This document shows, piece after piece, positions 46,988-56,066 of a DNA stretch of 64,000 nucleotides. The first letter of the stretch is position 1. Every line of letters begins with the position of its first letter. Under the pieces are notes generated by a model. It did not search any database. It was not told the origin of the DNA and was given only the letters and a program-made list of their open reading frames with translations. A program made the position numbers and the translations under genes. The DNA is from Chryseobacterium daecheongense (GTDB lineage Bacteria > Bacteroidota > Bacteroidia > Flavobacteriales > Weeksellaceae), in the NCBI GenBank assembly GCA_027920525.1, contig CP115858.1, forward strand, positions 372,001-436,000, read 5' to 3'.

Positions 46988-48991
46988 TTAAATGGATAAT
47001 TCAATATTAAAAGTAGTAGGATGATTTGCAGAAGATTGGATGTCTATTTTTCCATTAAAAAGTTCCACTCTGCTTTTGAGATTTTTCAATCCCTGTCCTG
47101 TAAAGTTCTTGATTTGACTGGTATCGAAACCTTTACCATTATCTTCTACCGTAATGAAAAAACGGGATTGATTCTGGCTGCAGTCCACCAGGATTTCTGT
47201 ACAGGATGAATGTTTCAAAGCATTGTTTAGTAATTCCTGAATAATTCTGTAAATCATAATCTGAATATTTTCCGGAATATCAGACCGGATCTGATTGGCC
47301 TGGAAATAAATACGGATGTCATCGGTTTCCAACATATGGCAGAGGTCATTTAATGCATGTTCCAGACCTAATTTGAGAAGCGTTTCCGGAATAAGGTTAA
47401 AAGAAATCTGCCGTAATTCAGTAATTGAATTGTTCAGAATTCCGTTCATATTTTCAATTTCATCCTTCGATGCAGGTCCCGAAGAACTGCTTATCTTTAA
47501 AAATCTGGTTCTAAGGGAAGATAGCATACTTCCCACGCCGTCATGGAGGTCCCGGGCTATTCTCTTACGTTCATCTTCTTCTCCTCTGATCACCGCCTGC
47601 ATGACTTCTATTTCCTTCTGATTTTTTAAGCTTTCCAGGTTTTGTACATAATTAAAGGACTGTTGGGTGGCTATTTTCTTCTGATTTTTTGAATTGATCC
47701 AAAGGAAGATAACAAGTAATAACAGAATAACCGAAACCGCAACCAGCAAACCATAGTAAAGTTTATTGTTCTGTGCAACCAAACGATCACGTTCGCGTTG
47801 AGCTTCAAGCTGGCTGATCTTTTTCTCATTTTCCGCCCGGTTAAACTTGGCTTCAAGAGCTGCTATTTTTCCCTGATACTCACTCAGGTTGAGGCTGTCA
47901 TTGATCGTATTGTATCTGGACAGGTATTTATAAGCATTTTTGGTATCCCCCAGACTTTCAAAGGTCTGCGCCAGTTCCTTGGTATAGTTTCTCTGGTCAA
48001 GGGCAAAATGGGTCGTGCTTCCTATAAGATCCAGCAGCAGGTTTTTAGCATCTTCAAGCCGGTTCAGAGCTTTCAGGGGTTCATATTTGGAAAACTTCAG
48101 TCGATTGGTCAAAAGCATATCCTGATGGAGGGTACTGTTTACAATCCCTTTATCATAACTTTTTAAGGCATTGTTAAACTGTCCGAGTCTGTAAAAATAA
48201 AAGCCCTCAGCCGTATAATAGCTGCCGTTGAGATTAGAATCCGGATATTTTCTGATGATATTGTATGCGATATCAAGAGATTTTTTAGCTTCCGCCAACA
48301 TATGAAGGCGGCTTTTGTTTTCAGCATCTATAATATAGATATCGGCCTTTGTTTCCTGATAAGTATATGTAGATCTGGAGGCCTGTTCAATATATTCCTT
48401 AGCGGTTTTCAGGTAGCTGTCTGCCTTAATCCTTTCATCATAGTTCATGAAAATGGTTGCAACGGATTTGTAAAGAATACTCAGAGTTTCCAGATCGTTT
48501 CCTTTTTTACCCGTAGGGATGGCTTCATTGATGAGAATTTTCATCCCTTCCAGCTCATTATTCTGTAAAACTTTGATAAGAGATATGTTTTTCAGGATAA
48601 AAGCCTGTAATGAATATGAGTCCTTGGTTTTATATTTCCTGAGCTCAGTAAGAGCAAGGTTGAGCTGCTTACCATAATTGTCAAAATCTCCCTTGCTTAC
48701 TAATCCTGCCGCATTATAATAAATAGCCGCAGCTTTTAAGAAAGGATATTTGGGTGCTATCTTATTGGCAGTAAGGAGATATCTGTCAGATAGCTCGTTC
48801 TTTTTACTTCTTCTGAACAGATCGGCCAGCTTAAAACTGTTTATTCCTCGTATGCTGTCTGACTTGGTTGTCTGTATAACATGAGTAAGACTGTCGATAT
48901 ACGGGCCGTCATCATCAAGGGTGTAAAACCTTTGAGAATAAGAAAAACCGAAAGTGAAAGATACCAGCAACAGGAGTAATTTTCTTTTCAT
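46988..48991 (-). CDS. TPR-containing sensor histidine kinase (HisKA_3 type)
   Basis: 667 residues from the chosen ATG at 48991, which starts a signal peptide; an in-frame ATG 30 bases upstream adds only polar residues. The periplasmic region is built of TPR-like helices, followed by one membrane segment (YYGLLVAVSVILLLLVIFLW). Next come a coiled coil, the phosphorylation site in RKRIARDLHDGVGSM and a HATPase with DNGKGFD and GLKNLKSRVE. Bacteroidota use this build for sensing through protein or peptide contacts. The signal is unknown. Confidence 0.93.
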   Translation of the reverse strand: MKRKLLLLLVSFTFGFSYSQRFYTLDDDGPYIDSLTHVIQTTKSDSIRGINSFKLADLFRRSKKNELSDRYLLTANKIAPKYPFLKAAAIYYNAAGLVSKGDFDNYGKQLNLALTELRKYKTKDSYSLQAFILKNISLIKVLQNNELEGMKILINEAIPTGKKGNDLETLSILYKSVATIFMNYDERIKADSYLKTAKEYIEQASRSTYTYQETKADIYIIDAENKSRLHMLAEAKKSLDIAYNIIRKYPDSNLNGSYYTAEGFYFYRLGQFNNALKSYDKGIVNSTLHQDMLLTNRLKFSKYEPLKALNRLEDAKNLLLDLIGSTTHFALDQRNYTKELAQTFESLGDTKNAYKYLSRYNTINDSLNLSEYQGKIAALEAKFNRAENEKKISQLEAQRERDRLVAQNNKLYYGLLVAVSVILLLLVIFLWINSKNQKKIATQQSFNYVQNLESLKNQKEIEVMQAVIRGEEDERKRIARDLHDGVGSMLSSLRTRFLKISSSSGPASKDEIENMNGILNNSITELRQISFNLIPETLLKLGLEHALNDLCHMLETDDIRIYFQANQIRSDIPENIQIMIYRIIQELLNNALKHSSCTEILVDCSQNQSRFFITVEDNGKGFDTSQIKNFTGQGLKNLKSRVELFNGKIDIQSSANHPTTFNIELSI

Positions 48992-49018
48992 ACGTATAAA
49001 TTGTGATCTTTGGTGCAG

Positions 49019-49026
49019 CAAAAATA
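49019..49026 (-). promoter_or_regulatory. Candidate -7 box of the kinase/regulator operon
   Basis: Minus-strand TATTTTTG matches TAnnTTTG, and its transcript would begin downstream of the longer start, supporting the ATG at 48991. A second match (TATATTTG) lies at 49042-49049. Confidence 0.4.
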
Positions 49027-49146
49027 AAATTCTTACTTATACAAATATACATTTATCACCATTTAAATGGTAGATACTTAAGTGCAGTTCGTGGATTTTT
49101 ATCTGGTTAAACAACTCAAGCCTTCATGAGACATCTTTTCAAAACA

Positions 49147-49758
49147 TTATTGATTCTGCAATGAATGAGTTTTGTTAATATAATATGCTACTAAGAGATT
49201 TGGAACCCAGCATAGCCAGGCAACAATAAGGTAGGATATATCCGGTGTTCCTATAGCTATTTTTAATAAAGGCATCCACAGTCTTAGTGTTACTGCTGCA
49301 AAAGTACAGGCATAGCTATAAGTCATCAGTTTCTGATGCTGTAAAACATCTCCTCTTTTTATCTTTAAAAATGCGGCAACGGTTGTAGAAAACCAAATCA
49401 TTCCCAGGCTTATAAAACCTAATGAAGAAATAATTCCTCCATTAGCAAAGAAACCAATATATATACCCGATAATGAGCTGATAATTACTGAGAATATATA
49501 TGTTTTACCTATTATTCTGTGTAAAACTTTATGCTTATTCCGAAATGTTGCCCCAAACTGTCTCCATCCAATAAAAAGGGAGATACCCCCGAAGATCATA
49601 TGGCTAAAGAAAAGAGCTCTCCAGACAGTATCATGAACAACTTCAGGAAGCTTGGTTTGTAAAAAAGTATGTTTGTGATCAACAAAAAGATAAATTAAAG
49701 GATATAGTCCGATTAATAATGCAAAAATAACCAGGATAACGAACAAAAATATTTTCAT
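49147..49758 (-). CDS. DUF2306 family membrane protein
   Basis: 203 residues with about six membrane segments and the family's HMIFGGISLFIGW and KVLHRIIGKTY regions, each with a conserved His. The family has no established function. It stands alone, 125 bases or more from its neighbours. Confidence 0.85.
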   Translation of the reverse strand: MKIFLFVILVIFALLIGLYPLIYLFVDHKHTFLQTKLPEVVHDTVWRALFFSHMIFGGISLFIGWRQFGATFRNKHKVLHRIIGKTYIFSVIISSLSGIYIGFFANGGIISSLGFISLGMIWFSTTVAAFLKIKRGDVLQHQKLMTYSYACTFAAVTLRLWMPLLKIAIGTPDISYLIVAWLCWVPNLLVAYYINKTHSLQNQ

Positions 49759-49935
49759 AGTAAAAGAGCTTGAGTTAAATGGCTTAACAATAGGGTGTTA
49801 AATGTTGTTTTTTTAGCAAAAGTGCGGATTGTTAAAAAAATAAATGCCCCAGAATGTAAGGTGGAACTAATTTCATACACATAAAATAACTGATTGAGCG
49901 GATTGTTTTGTGGAAGTCGAATAATTATTTTCTTT

Positions 49936-49984
49936 CTAACCTCTAACCTCTAACCTCTAACCTCTAACCTCTAACTTCTAACCT
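49936..49984. repeat. Seven copies of a 7-base tandem repeat (CTAACCT)
   Basis: 49 bases of CTAACCT units, six exact and one (the sixth, CTAACTT) with one change. The repeat overlaps the last seven bases of the AraC-type gene, including its stop codon. It is a simple-sequence tract able to vary by slippage. Confidence 0.92.
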
Positions 49985-51090
49985 CCAATCTCAAGATTCT
50001 GCTCCTTTAAAAAGTCTCTCGGGGAACAATTCATATATTTTTTAAAATTGCGATTAAAAGCAGTTTTGGAATTAAACCCACATTCAAATGCCAGTGAAAG
50101 AATAGTGAATTTTTGATTTTCCGGAAGGATAGCGATTCTTTTAAATTCTTCAATCCTTTGTATATTGATGTAATCGTAGAAGTTTTTGTCTTCAATGGTA
50201 TTGATAACCTGAGAAAGAGTATTGGGATGTACTTCGATAATGCCGGCCAGTGTAGCCAGGTTTAATTCGGGATCTTTGAAAAGTTGTTCAGATTGCATTT
50301 TGGAAGTCAGCCTGGTGTAGATTTCGTGGATTGAGGCTTCGTTTAAAATCGATTTCTGATATTTAATCTGCTGATTTTCAATTGGCGGTGTGGTATCATC
50401 TTTTTCAGTATCTTTTATTTTTGGCTCTGCTAAATTTAAAATTCCTGCTTTGGTAATTCCGAAATAGGCCGCCAGTAATATAAAAATTACAACTGAGGTA
50501 AATGTGATTCTGTCATCTTTAAGGATAACTAAGATCCAGATTACAGCGATTCCAAAAATAAGATAATATACCCAGTTCAAGTTGATCCTTTCAATGTTAG
50601 AATACTGTTTTGCAATACTGTTTTTGTATTTTTTTAATGATCTGATACTAAGTATGATATATGTAATTCCGGAAATGTAAATAAGTATATTGATATTTTC
50701 TCTTATGTTTTGATACCTCATTCCGCCATTATGATAAATTAAAATCTTATCTTTTGTCGAAAGTAAATAGAAATCCCACAAAATAAGATACACGACCAAA
50801 GGAGGAATGAAATGCAGAATCCTCAGATATCTGCGATTGTTTTGCTGAGTAAGCGTAAGGACATATACATAAAGCATAGGTCCATGTATCAAAGGAAGAG
50901 GAATCTCTAATCCCAATAAATAGGGAGTAGTAATATTGTTTTCGGAAAAATTTAAATAAAATAATGTCAAATGAATCCCAATGATAAAGAACCATAATGC
51001 CAAAAGGTAATCTGCCATCATTTTCCTTTTCTTACCTAAAATGAGAAAAGAAGAAAAATAAGCAATAAAGATTCCTGATAAATAGAACAT
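49978..51090 (-). CDS. Membrane-anchored AraC-family regulator
   Basis: 370 residues. The first ~215 residues hold about seven membrane segments; the last ~100 carry two AraC-type helix-turn-helix motifs (NLATLAGIIEVHPNTLSQVIN and TILSLAFECGFNSKTAFNRNFKK). The build suggests a signal read in the membrane and passed to DNA binding. The C-terminal residues are encoded by the edge of the 7-base repeat, so slippage there would alter the tail or the stop codon. Confidence 0.9.
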   Translation of the reverse strand: MFYLSGIFIAYFSSFLILGKKRKMMADYLLALWFFIIGIHLTLFYLNFSENNITTPYLLGLEIPLPLIHGPMLYVYVLTLTQQNNRRYLRILHFIPPLVVYLILWDFYLLSTKDKILIYHNGGMRYQNIRENINILIYISGITYIILSIRSLKKYKNSIAKQYSNIERINLNWVYYLIFGIAVIWILVILKDDRITFTSVVIFILLAAYFGITKAGILNLAEPKIKDTEKDDTTPPIENQQIKYQKSILNEASIHEIYTRLTSKMQSEQLFKDPELNLATLAGIIEVHPNTLSQVINTIEDKNFYDYINIQRIEEFKRIAILPENQKFTILSLAFECGFNSKTAFNRNFKKYMNCSPRDFLKEQNLEIGG

Positions 51091-51116
51091 GTTACAATAC
51101 CAAACCGAGTAATGAC

Positions 51117-51124
51117 CAAAAATA
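51117..51124 (-). promoter_or_regulatory. Candidate -7 box of the AraC-type gene
   Basis: Minus-strand TATTTTTG matches TAnnTTTG, 26 bases before the start codon. No -33 element is seen. Confidence 0.35.
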
Positions 51125-51396
51125 AAATATTAAAATCATATTTCTGAGGTATATTTTATTTAACGGACATTTTTCAGGGTTGGGAGTGAATAACCTGCTA
51201 TTAATAAGAACTTTTTAATATGAATTTTGACTTTTAAATTTTCATAATTTTATTAAAAAGATGGAAAATAGAATAGCTAAATCAAAATTTAAGTGTACAT
51301 TTAATTATATTGAATGCGCCAAGCAACTACTTTTATGAAGAGTAATGAGGAGAACGGTAATTTGTAGTGCTTACCGAACTATAATGAAAACGTAAA
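51125..51396. other. Intergenic stretch before the ergothioneine operon
   Basis: The gene-free gap runs from 51091. A near-match to the -7 box (TAATTTG, one base short) begins at 51359, 38 bases before the egtD start. No repeat, hairpin or small reading frame stands out. Confidence 0.5.
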
Positions 51397-52380
51397 ATGA
51401 ACTCAAACACCAATTCACAAATAAAAAACAATCACAATAAGACCGGAAATTTTTTCCTCGATGTAAAAAAAGGACTGGATAGCAATCCCAAAAGATTATC
51501 TTCAAAATATTTTTATGATGAAGTAGGAGACCGGCTTTTCCAAAAGATAATGGCAATGCCTGAATACTATCTTACCCAATGTGAGCTTGATATATTTCAA
51601 AATAAAACAGCCGATATCGCTAATCTGATAGGTTTTGACAATACTCCTTTCGATCTGATCGAATTGGGGGCAGGTGATGCTATGAAATCGACCTATCTTC
51701 TTAAATATATGATAGATAAGGGGTTGGATTTTACTTATATGCCCATTGATATTTCAGGTAATATTTTATCTGTCCTGGATCAGAAATTAAAAAAGGAGAT
51801 ACCTGATTTAAAAGTTACCCGGCTCGAGGGAGAATATTTTCAAATGCTGAATAAGGCAGCCTCGCTTTCCTCAAAAAGAAAAGTCATTTTGTTTTTGGGA
51901 GGGAACATCGGTAATATGGAACTCGAAGAGGCTAATGCATTTTGTATAGGATTGAAAGATCACATGAATCCCGGAGACAGGATTCTGATAGGGTTTGATC
52001 TTAAAAAAAATCCTCACACCATCTTAAATGCCTATAACGACGCCACCGGTATAACAGCAGCTTTTAACCTTAATCTTCTTACGCGTATCAATAAGGAACT
52101 TAATGCTGATTTTAATATTGAGCAATTTCAGCATTATCAGACGTATGATCCTGTAAGCGGAGCATGCAGGAGTTATCTCGTGAGTCTGGCCGATCAGGTG
52201 GTAAATATAGATCATACGGAGATTATATTTAAGGAAAATGAACTGATAGATATGGAGGTTTCACAGAAATTTTCTGAGGCCGATATAAAAGAATTGGCAA
52301 AGAAAACGGGCTTTGAGATTGACGGAGAAATTAAAGACTCGAAGAAATGGTTTATTGACTCCGTCTGGAAGTTTAAATAA
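51397..52380 (+). CDS. egtD: L-histidine N-alpha-methyltransferase EgtD
   Basis: 327 residues, the usual length. The SAM-binding motif is FDLIELGAGDA (85-95); the N-terminal RLSSKYFYDEVGDRLFQKI and the LFLGGNIGN loop are family signatures. It trimethylates histidine to hercynine with three SAM, the first step of ergothioneine synthesis, in the cytoplasm. It is the first gene of a tightly packed operon, 20 bases before egtB. Confidence 0.96.
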   Translation: MNSNTNSQIKNNHNKTGNFFLDVKKGLDSNPKRLSSKYFYDEVGDRLFQKIMAMPEYYLTQCELDIFQNKTADIANLIGFDNTPFDLIELGAGDAMKSTYLLKYMIDKGLDFTYMPIDISGNILSVLDQKLKKEIPDLKVTRLEGEYFQMLNKAASLSSKRKVILFLGGNIGNMELEEANAFCIGLKDHMNPGDRILIGFDLKKNPHTILNAYNDATGITAAFNLNLLTRINKELNADFNIEQFQHYQTYDPVSGACRSYLVSLADQVVNIDHTEIIFKENELIDMEVSQKFSEADIKELAKKTGFEIDGEIKDSKKWFIDSVWKFK

Positions 52381-52400
52381 ATAATAAAAAATCTAAAAAG

Positions 52401-53573
52401 ATGATAGCAAATCCTAAGATTATTGATGCCGTAACGACTTACAGGAATATTCGCAGCCATTCGTTGGCTATTTGTGCTCCTCTTGAGACTGAAGATTTTG
52501 TCGTACAGCCTATCGTGGATGTAAGCCCGCCAAAATGGCATTTAGGACATACCACATGGTTTTTTGAAACCTTTATTCTCGTTCCGAATTTTCCGGGGTA
52601 CACTGTTTTTGATCCTCAATATAATTTTGTATTCAACAGCTATTACGAAACCATAGGAGCAAGAGTCATCCGTACAGACCGGGGTAATTTGAGCCGCCCT
52701 TCAGTGGCAGATGTGTATCGCTACAGGGAATATGTGGACCGCCAGATGACTGCTTTTCTTCAGAGTGAATTTATGAACCCTTCCATTGAGCCGCTTTTGG
52801 AGCTGGGACTCAATCATGAACAACAACACCAGGAGTTGTTGCTTACGGACATCAAATATATTTTAGGTCACAATCCTCTTTTCCCGGCGTACCGGAAAGA
52901 TAAGGAAGAAAACAAGGAAATAGTTCTGACCGGTGAAATGATCAGATTAAGTGAAGGGGTGTATGAAATTGGTTTTAATGGTAATGGCTTTTGCTTTGAT
53001 AACGAACTGGGAAGACATAAAGTATACCTCAACAATTTTGAAATAAGTGACCGTCTGGTTACCAATGGCGAATATCTGGAATTTATAAATGACAACGGAT
53101 ATAGGGATTTCAGACATTGGCATGCAGAGGGTTGGGACTGGGTGAAACAAAATGAGGTGAAATCACCGCTATATTGGCATTGGATCGATGAAAAATGGAT
53201 GTATTATACCTTAGACGGTTTACAGGAAGTAGATCCTGACGAAGCGGTTTGTCACATCAATTTCTATGAAGCTTCAGCTTTTGCAGCATGGAAAGGAATG
53301 CGTCTTCCAACCGAAGCGGAGTGGGAGGTTGCTTCCGTACATTTTCAGTGGGGAGAAAGGTGGGAATGGACGGGAAGTGCTTATTTACCATATCCCGGAT
53401 TTAAAAAAGAAGCGGGTGCCGTAGGCGAGTATAACGGAAAGTTTATGGTCAATCAAATGGTTTTAAGAGGGGCTTCCGAAGCTACACCGAAAGGGCACAG
53501 CAGAAATACATACAGGAATTTCTTTCATGCAAGTCTTCAGTGGCAGTTTACAGGAATAAGATTAGCGAGATAA
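52401..53573 (+). CDS. egtB: Ergothioneine biosynthesis sulfoxide synthase EgtB
   Basis: 390 residues: an N-terminal DinB-like half and a C-terminal formylglycine-generating-enzyme-like half. The iron triad is visible as His50 (WHLGH) and His139/His143 (NHEQQHQE). It joins hercynine to a thiol donor using O2 to give a sulfoxide. No egtA (gamma-glutamylcysteine ligase) or egtC (amidohydrolase) is nearby, so I infer cysteine itself as donor, as known for several EgtB/Egt1 enzymes. The genes around it fit ergothioneine and not ovothiol; the methyltransferase part of OvoA is absent. Confidence 0.95.
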   Translation: MIANPKIIDAVTTYRNIRSHSLAICAPLETEDFVVQPIVDVSPPKWHLGHTTWFFETFILVPNFPGYTVFDPQYNFVFNSYYETIGARVIRTDRGNLSRPSVADVYRYREYVDRQMTAFLQSEFMNPSIEPLLELGLNHEQQHQELLLTDIKYILGHNPLFPAYRKDKEENKEIVLTGEMIRLSEGVYEIGFNGNGFCFDNELGRHKVYLNNFEISDRLVTNGEYLEFINDNGYRDFRHWHAEGWDWVKQNEVKSPLYWHWIDEKWMYYTLDGLQEVDPDEAVCHINFYEASAFAAWKGMRLPTEAEWEVASVHFQWGERWEWTGSAYLPYPGFKKEAGAVGEYNGKFMVNQMVLRGASEATPKGHSRNTYRNFFHASLQWQFTGIRLAR

Positions 53574-53582
53574 GTCCTGCCT

Positions 53583-54497
53583 ATGATTAAAGTAGAATCA
53601 CTCACCAAAAAATTTGATGACCGGATTGCCGTTGATCATATCTCTTTCGAAGCACAGGATAAAGAAATTCTGGTGCTTCTCGGAACAAGCGGTTGTGGAA
53701 AAACCACAACCCTGAAAATGATCAATCGTCTGATAGAAGCTGATTCCGGTGATATCTGGATTGACGGACAAAATATTCTTGAAAAAAAACCGGAAGAGCT
53801 CCGCATGCACATTGGCTTTGTTATGCAGCATGCCGGGCTTTTTCCTCATTATAACATCCGCCGGAATATTGCTGTGGTTCCCGAGCTGCTCAAATGGGAG
53901 AAAAAGAAGATCAGAAGCAGAACGGAAGAACTTATGGAAAAGCTTCACCTGCCGGAAGAACTGCTTTCCCGTTTTCCCCAGGAATTAAGCGGCGGACAGC
54001 AGCAACGGGTCGGGATCGCAAGAGCTTTAATAGCAGATACCCCGATATTATTAATGGATGAGCCTTTTGGAGCATTAGATAATATTACTAAAGCGGATAT
54101 TCATTCTGAATTTAAATCATTAGAGGAACTTAAAAATAAAACCATTATTCTTGTTACACATGATGTACAGGAAGCTTTCGAGCTGGGGCAAAGGATCTGC
54201 CTTATGAATGAAGGAAAGATTGTCCAGATCGGAACTCCCAAGGAAATGCTCTATCATCCTGCCGGGGATTTTGTGAAAAATTTCTTTGCAGAAAACAGGC
54301 TTTTGCTTGAATATAAAGTTGCCACGCTGGATAATATAAGTCCTTTTCTTGAACAGAACGAAAGTTTCAGAGAAGAATTTGATAGAAAGGAAAATGTGTG
54401 GAATATTTTACAGAAACTCAGTGCAGATAAAAGCTATTCGGATCAGTATGAAAAACTGAGCGAGGCATTTAACCTTTACAGAAAAGCACAGGCATAA
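53583..54497 (+). CDS. ABC importer ATPase, OpuCA/EgtV-like
   Basis: 304 residues. Walker A GTSGCGKTT, Q-loop, signature LSGGQQQRVGIARAL, Walker B ILLMDEPFGALD and the His switch (VTHD) are all intact. The sequence type is that of quaternary-amine importers (ProV/OpuCA). The ~60-residue tail has no clear CBS domains. It starts 9 bases after egtB, and its TAA overlaps the ATG of the permease gene by one base. The context suggests uptake of ergothioneine or of a betaine such as hercynine, like EgtV of the EgtUV system. Confidence 0.9.
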   Translation: MIKVESLTKKFDDRIAVDHISFEAQDKEILVLLGTSGCGKTTTLKMINRLIEADSGDIWIDGQNILEKKPEELRMHIGFVMQHAGLFPHYNIRRNIAVVPELLKWEKKKIRSRTEELMEKLHLPEELLSRFPQELSGGQQQRVGIARALIADTPILLMDEPFGALDNITKADIHSEFKSLEELKNKTIILVTHDVQEAFELGQRICLMNEGKIVQIGTPKEMLYHPAGDFVKNFFAENRLLLEYKVATLDNISPFLEQNESFREEFDRKENVWNILQKLSADKSYSDQYEKLSEAFNLYRKAQA

Positions 54498-56062
54498 TGA
54501 CACAGCAGAACCTCTGGCAGTTTATTGCCGAACAGCAGGATAAACTTCTTCTCCAGATTATACAGCATCTTGGGCTTACTTTTGTATCATTACTCCTGGC
54601 AATAATTGTGGGTGTTCCGTTAGGAATATTCATCGCCAGAAAGAAATTATTTGCCAACCCTGTCCTGGGAACTGCCGGTATACTGCAAACCATTCCGAGT
54701 ATAGCTTTACTTGGATTTATGATTCCTGCCTTTGGCATCGGGGCTACTCCAGCCATTGTAGCATTACTGATATATGCCCTTCTACCAATTATACGGAATA
54801 CCTATACGGGAATTACGGGAGTAGATGCTTCGGTTGTAGAAGCTGCCCAGGCAATGGGAATGAACAAAAAACAGCTCTTGTTCAAAGTAGAGCTTCCATT
54901 GGCAATGCCTGTAATCATTGCAGGAATAAGGACAGCTGCAGTAATCAATGTAGGTGTGGCGACTTTAGCCTCATTTGTTGCGGCAGGAGGATTGGGAGAA
55001 TTTATATTTGGAGGAATCTCCCTTAATAATACCAATATGATTCTAGCAGGCGCCATCCCGGCTGCGTTACTGGCTATTATCCTGGATCAACTGATTGCTG
55101 TTTTACAGAAATCCGGCTATAGGAGGCTTCGTAAGATGCTGTTCATTATTCCCATAGTTTTGGTTATTATTGGAGGTGTATATGTGTTTAATTCCTATTC
55201 CGGAACCAAGCTTAAAGCAGGTTTTACGCCTGAATTTATGGGAAGGCAGGATGGAGATATTGGATTGAGATCAGTATACGGACTTAATGCCAAGCCACTT
55301 ATTGTAAGTGATGCCATTATGTATAAAGCAGCTTACGATAAGGAACTGGATCTCATAAGCGGATATTCTACAGACGGAAGGATTAAAGCCTATGATCTGT
55401 ATGTACTGGAGGACGATAAAAAAATATTTCCACCGTATTTTGCCGCACCCATTATAAAGACAAAAACATTACAAAAGTTTCCGCAGCTGCAAGAAACGCT
55501 CAATTTGCTGGCAGGAAAATTCAATGACTCTGTCATGACGGATCTCAATTATCGGTCTGATTACCTCCACCAAACCCCGGAAAAAATTGCAAAGGACTTC
55601 CTGAAGCAGCATGATCTTTTCAAAAATTCCCGAAAAGGAAATGGAGGGACCGTGCGGATCGGCTCCAAAATTTTTGGAGAGCAATATATTCTTACAGAAA
55701 TGTATAAAATGCTTATTGAAGGCAATACGGATTATAAAGTAGAAACCAAAACAGGCTTGGGAGGAACGAAAATTTGTTTCGATGCACTGGTGAATGATGC
55801 CATTGATTTCTACCCTGAATATACGGGAACAGGCCTTTTGGTCCTTTTAAAACCTTCGGAAACAATTTTAAAAGAGGTGAGCCCAAGTCCTGAAAAAACC
55901 TATAACTACGTAAACACTGAATTTAAAAAACAATATGGTATAGAATGGCTTCAGCCTTTAGGGTTTAATAATTCCTACGCCCTGATGATGAGACGGGAAC
56001 AGGCCCGGCAATTAAACATAAAAAATATTTCAGATCTCAAAAACTATCTAGATACTCCTTAA
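54497..56062 (+). CDS. ABC importer permease fused to a circularly permuted substrate-binding domain (EgtU/OpuCB-CC-like)
   Basis: 521 residues. Residues 1-205 are the permease with about five membrane segments and the coupling motif EAAQAMGMNKKQLLFKVELP. A further membrane anchor is at 213-232. The binding domain then comes in swapped order. Residues 239-377 match the second half of OpuCC-type proteins (DGDIGLRSVYGL, YSTDGRIKAYDL). Residues 385-521 match the first half (VRIGSKIFGEQYIL, IDFYPEYTGTG, LGFNNSYAL), and the protein ends at ISDLKNYLDTP. The fusion resembles EgtU, the ergothioneine permease/receptor. The operon makes ergothioneine or its precursor the likely ligand; choline or betaine remain possible. 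Confidence 0.9.
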   Translation: MTQQNLWQFIAEQQDKLLLQIIQHLGLTFVSLLLAIIVGVPLGIFIARKKLFANPVLGTAGILQTIPSIALLGFMIPAFGIGATPAIVALLIYALLPIIRNTYTGITGVDASVVEAAQAMGMNKKQLLFKVELPLAMPVIIAGIRTAAVINVGVATLASFVAAGGLGEFIFGGISLNNTNMILAGAIPAALLAIILDQLIAVLQKSGYRRLRKMLFIIPIVLVIIGGVYVFNSYSGTKLKAGFTPEFMGRQDGDIGLRSVYGLNAKPLIVSDAIMYKAAYDKELDLISGYSTDGRIKAYDLYVLEDDKKIFPPYFAAPIIKTKTLQKFPQLQETLNLLAGKFNDSVMTDLNYRSDYLHQTPEKIAKDFLKQHDLFKNSRKGNGGTVRIGSKIFGEQYILTEMYKMLIEGNTDYKVETKTGLGGTKICFDALVNDAIDFYPEYTGTGLLVLLKPSETILKEVSPSPEKTYNYVNTEFKKQYGIEWLQPLGFNNSYALMMRREQARQLNIKNISDLKNYLDTP

Positions 56063-56066
56063 TTCA

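Noticed and set aside
52401..53573. OvoA (ovothiol) instead of EgtB
   Set aside because: The protein lacks the C-terminal methyltransferase of OvoA and is next to egtD, which makes hercynine.
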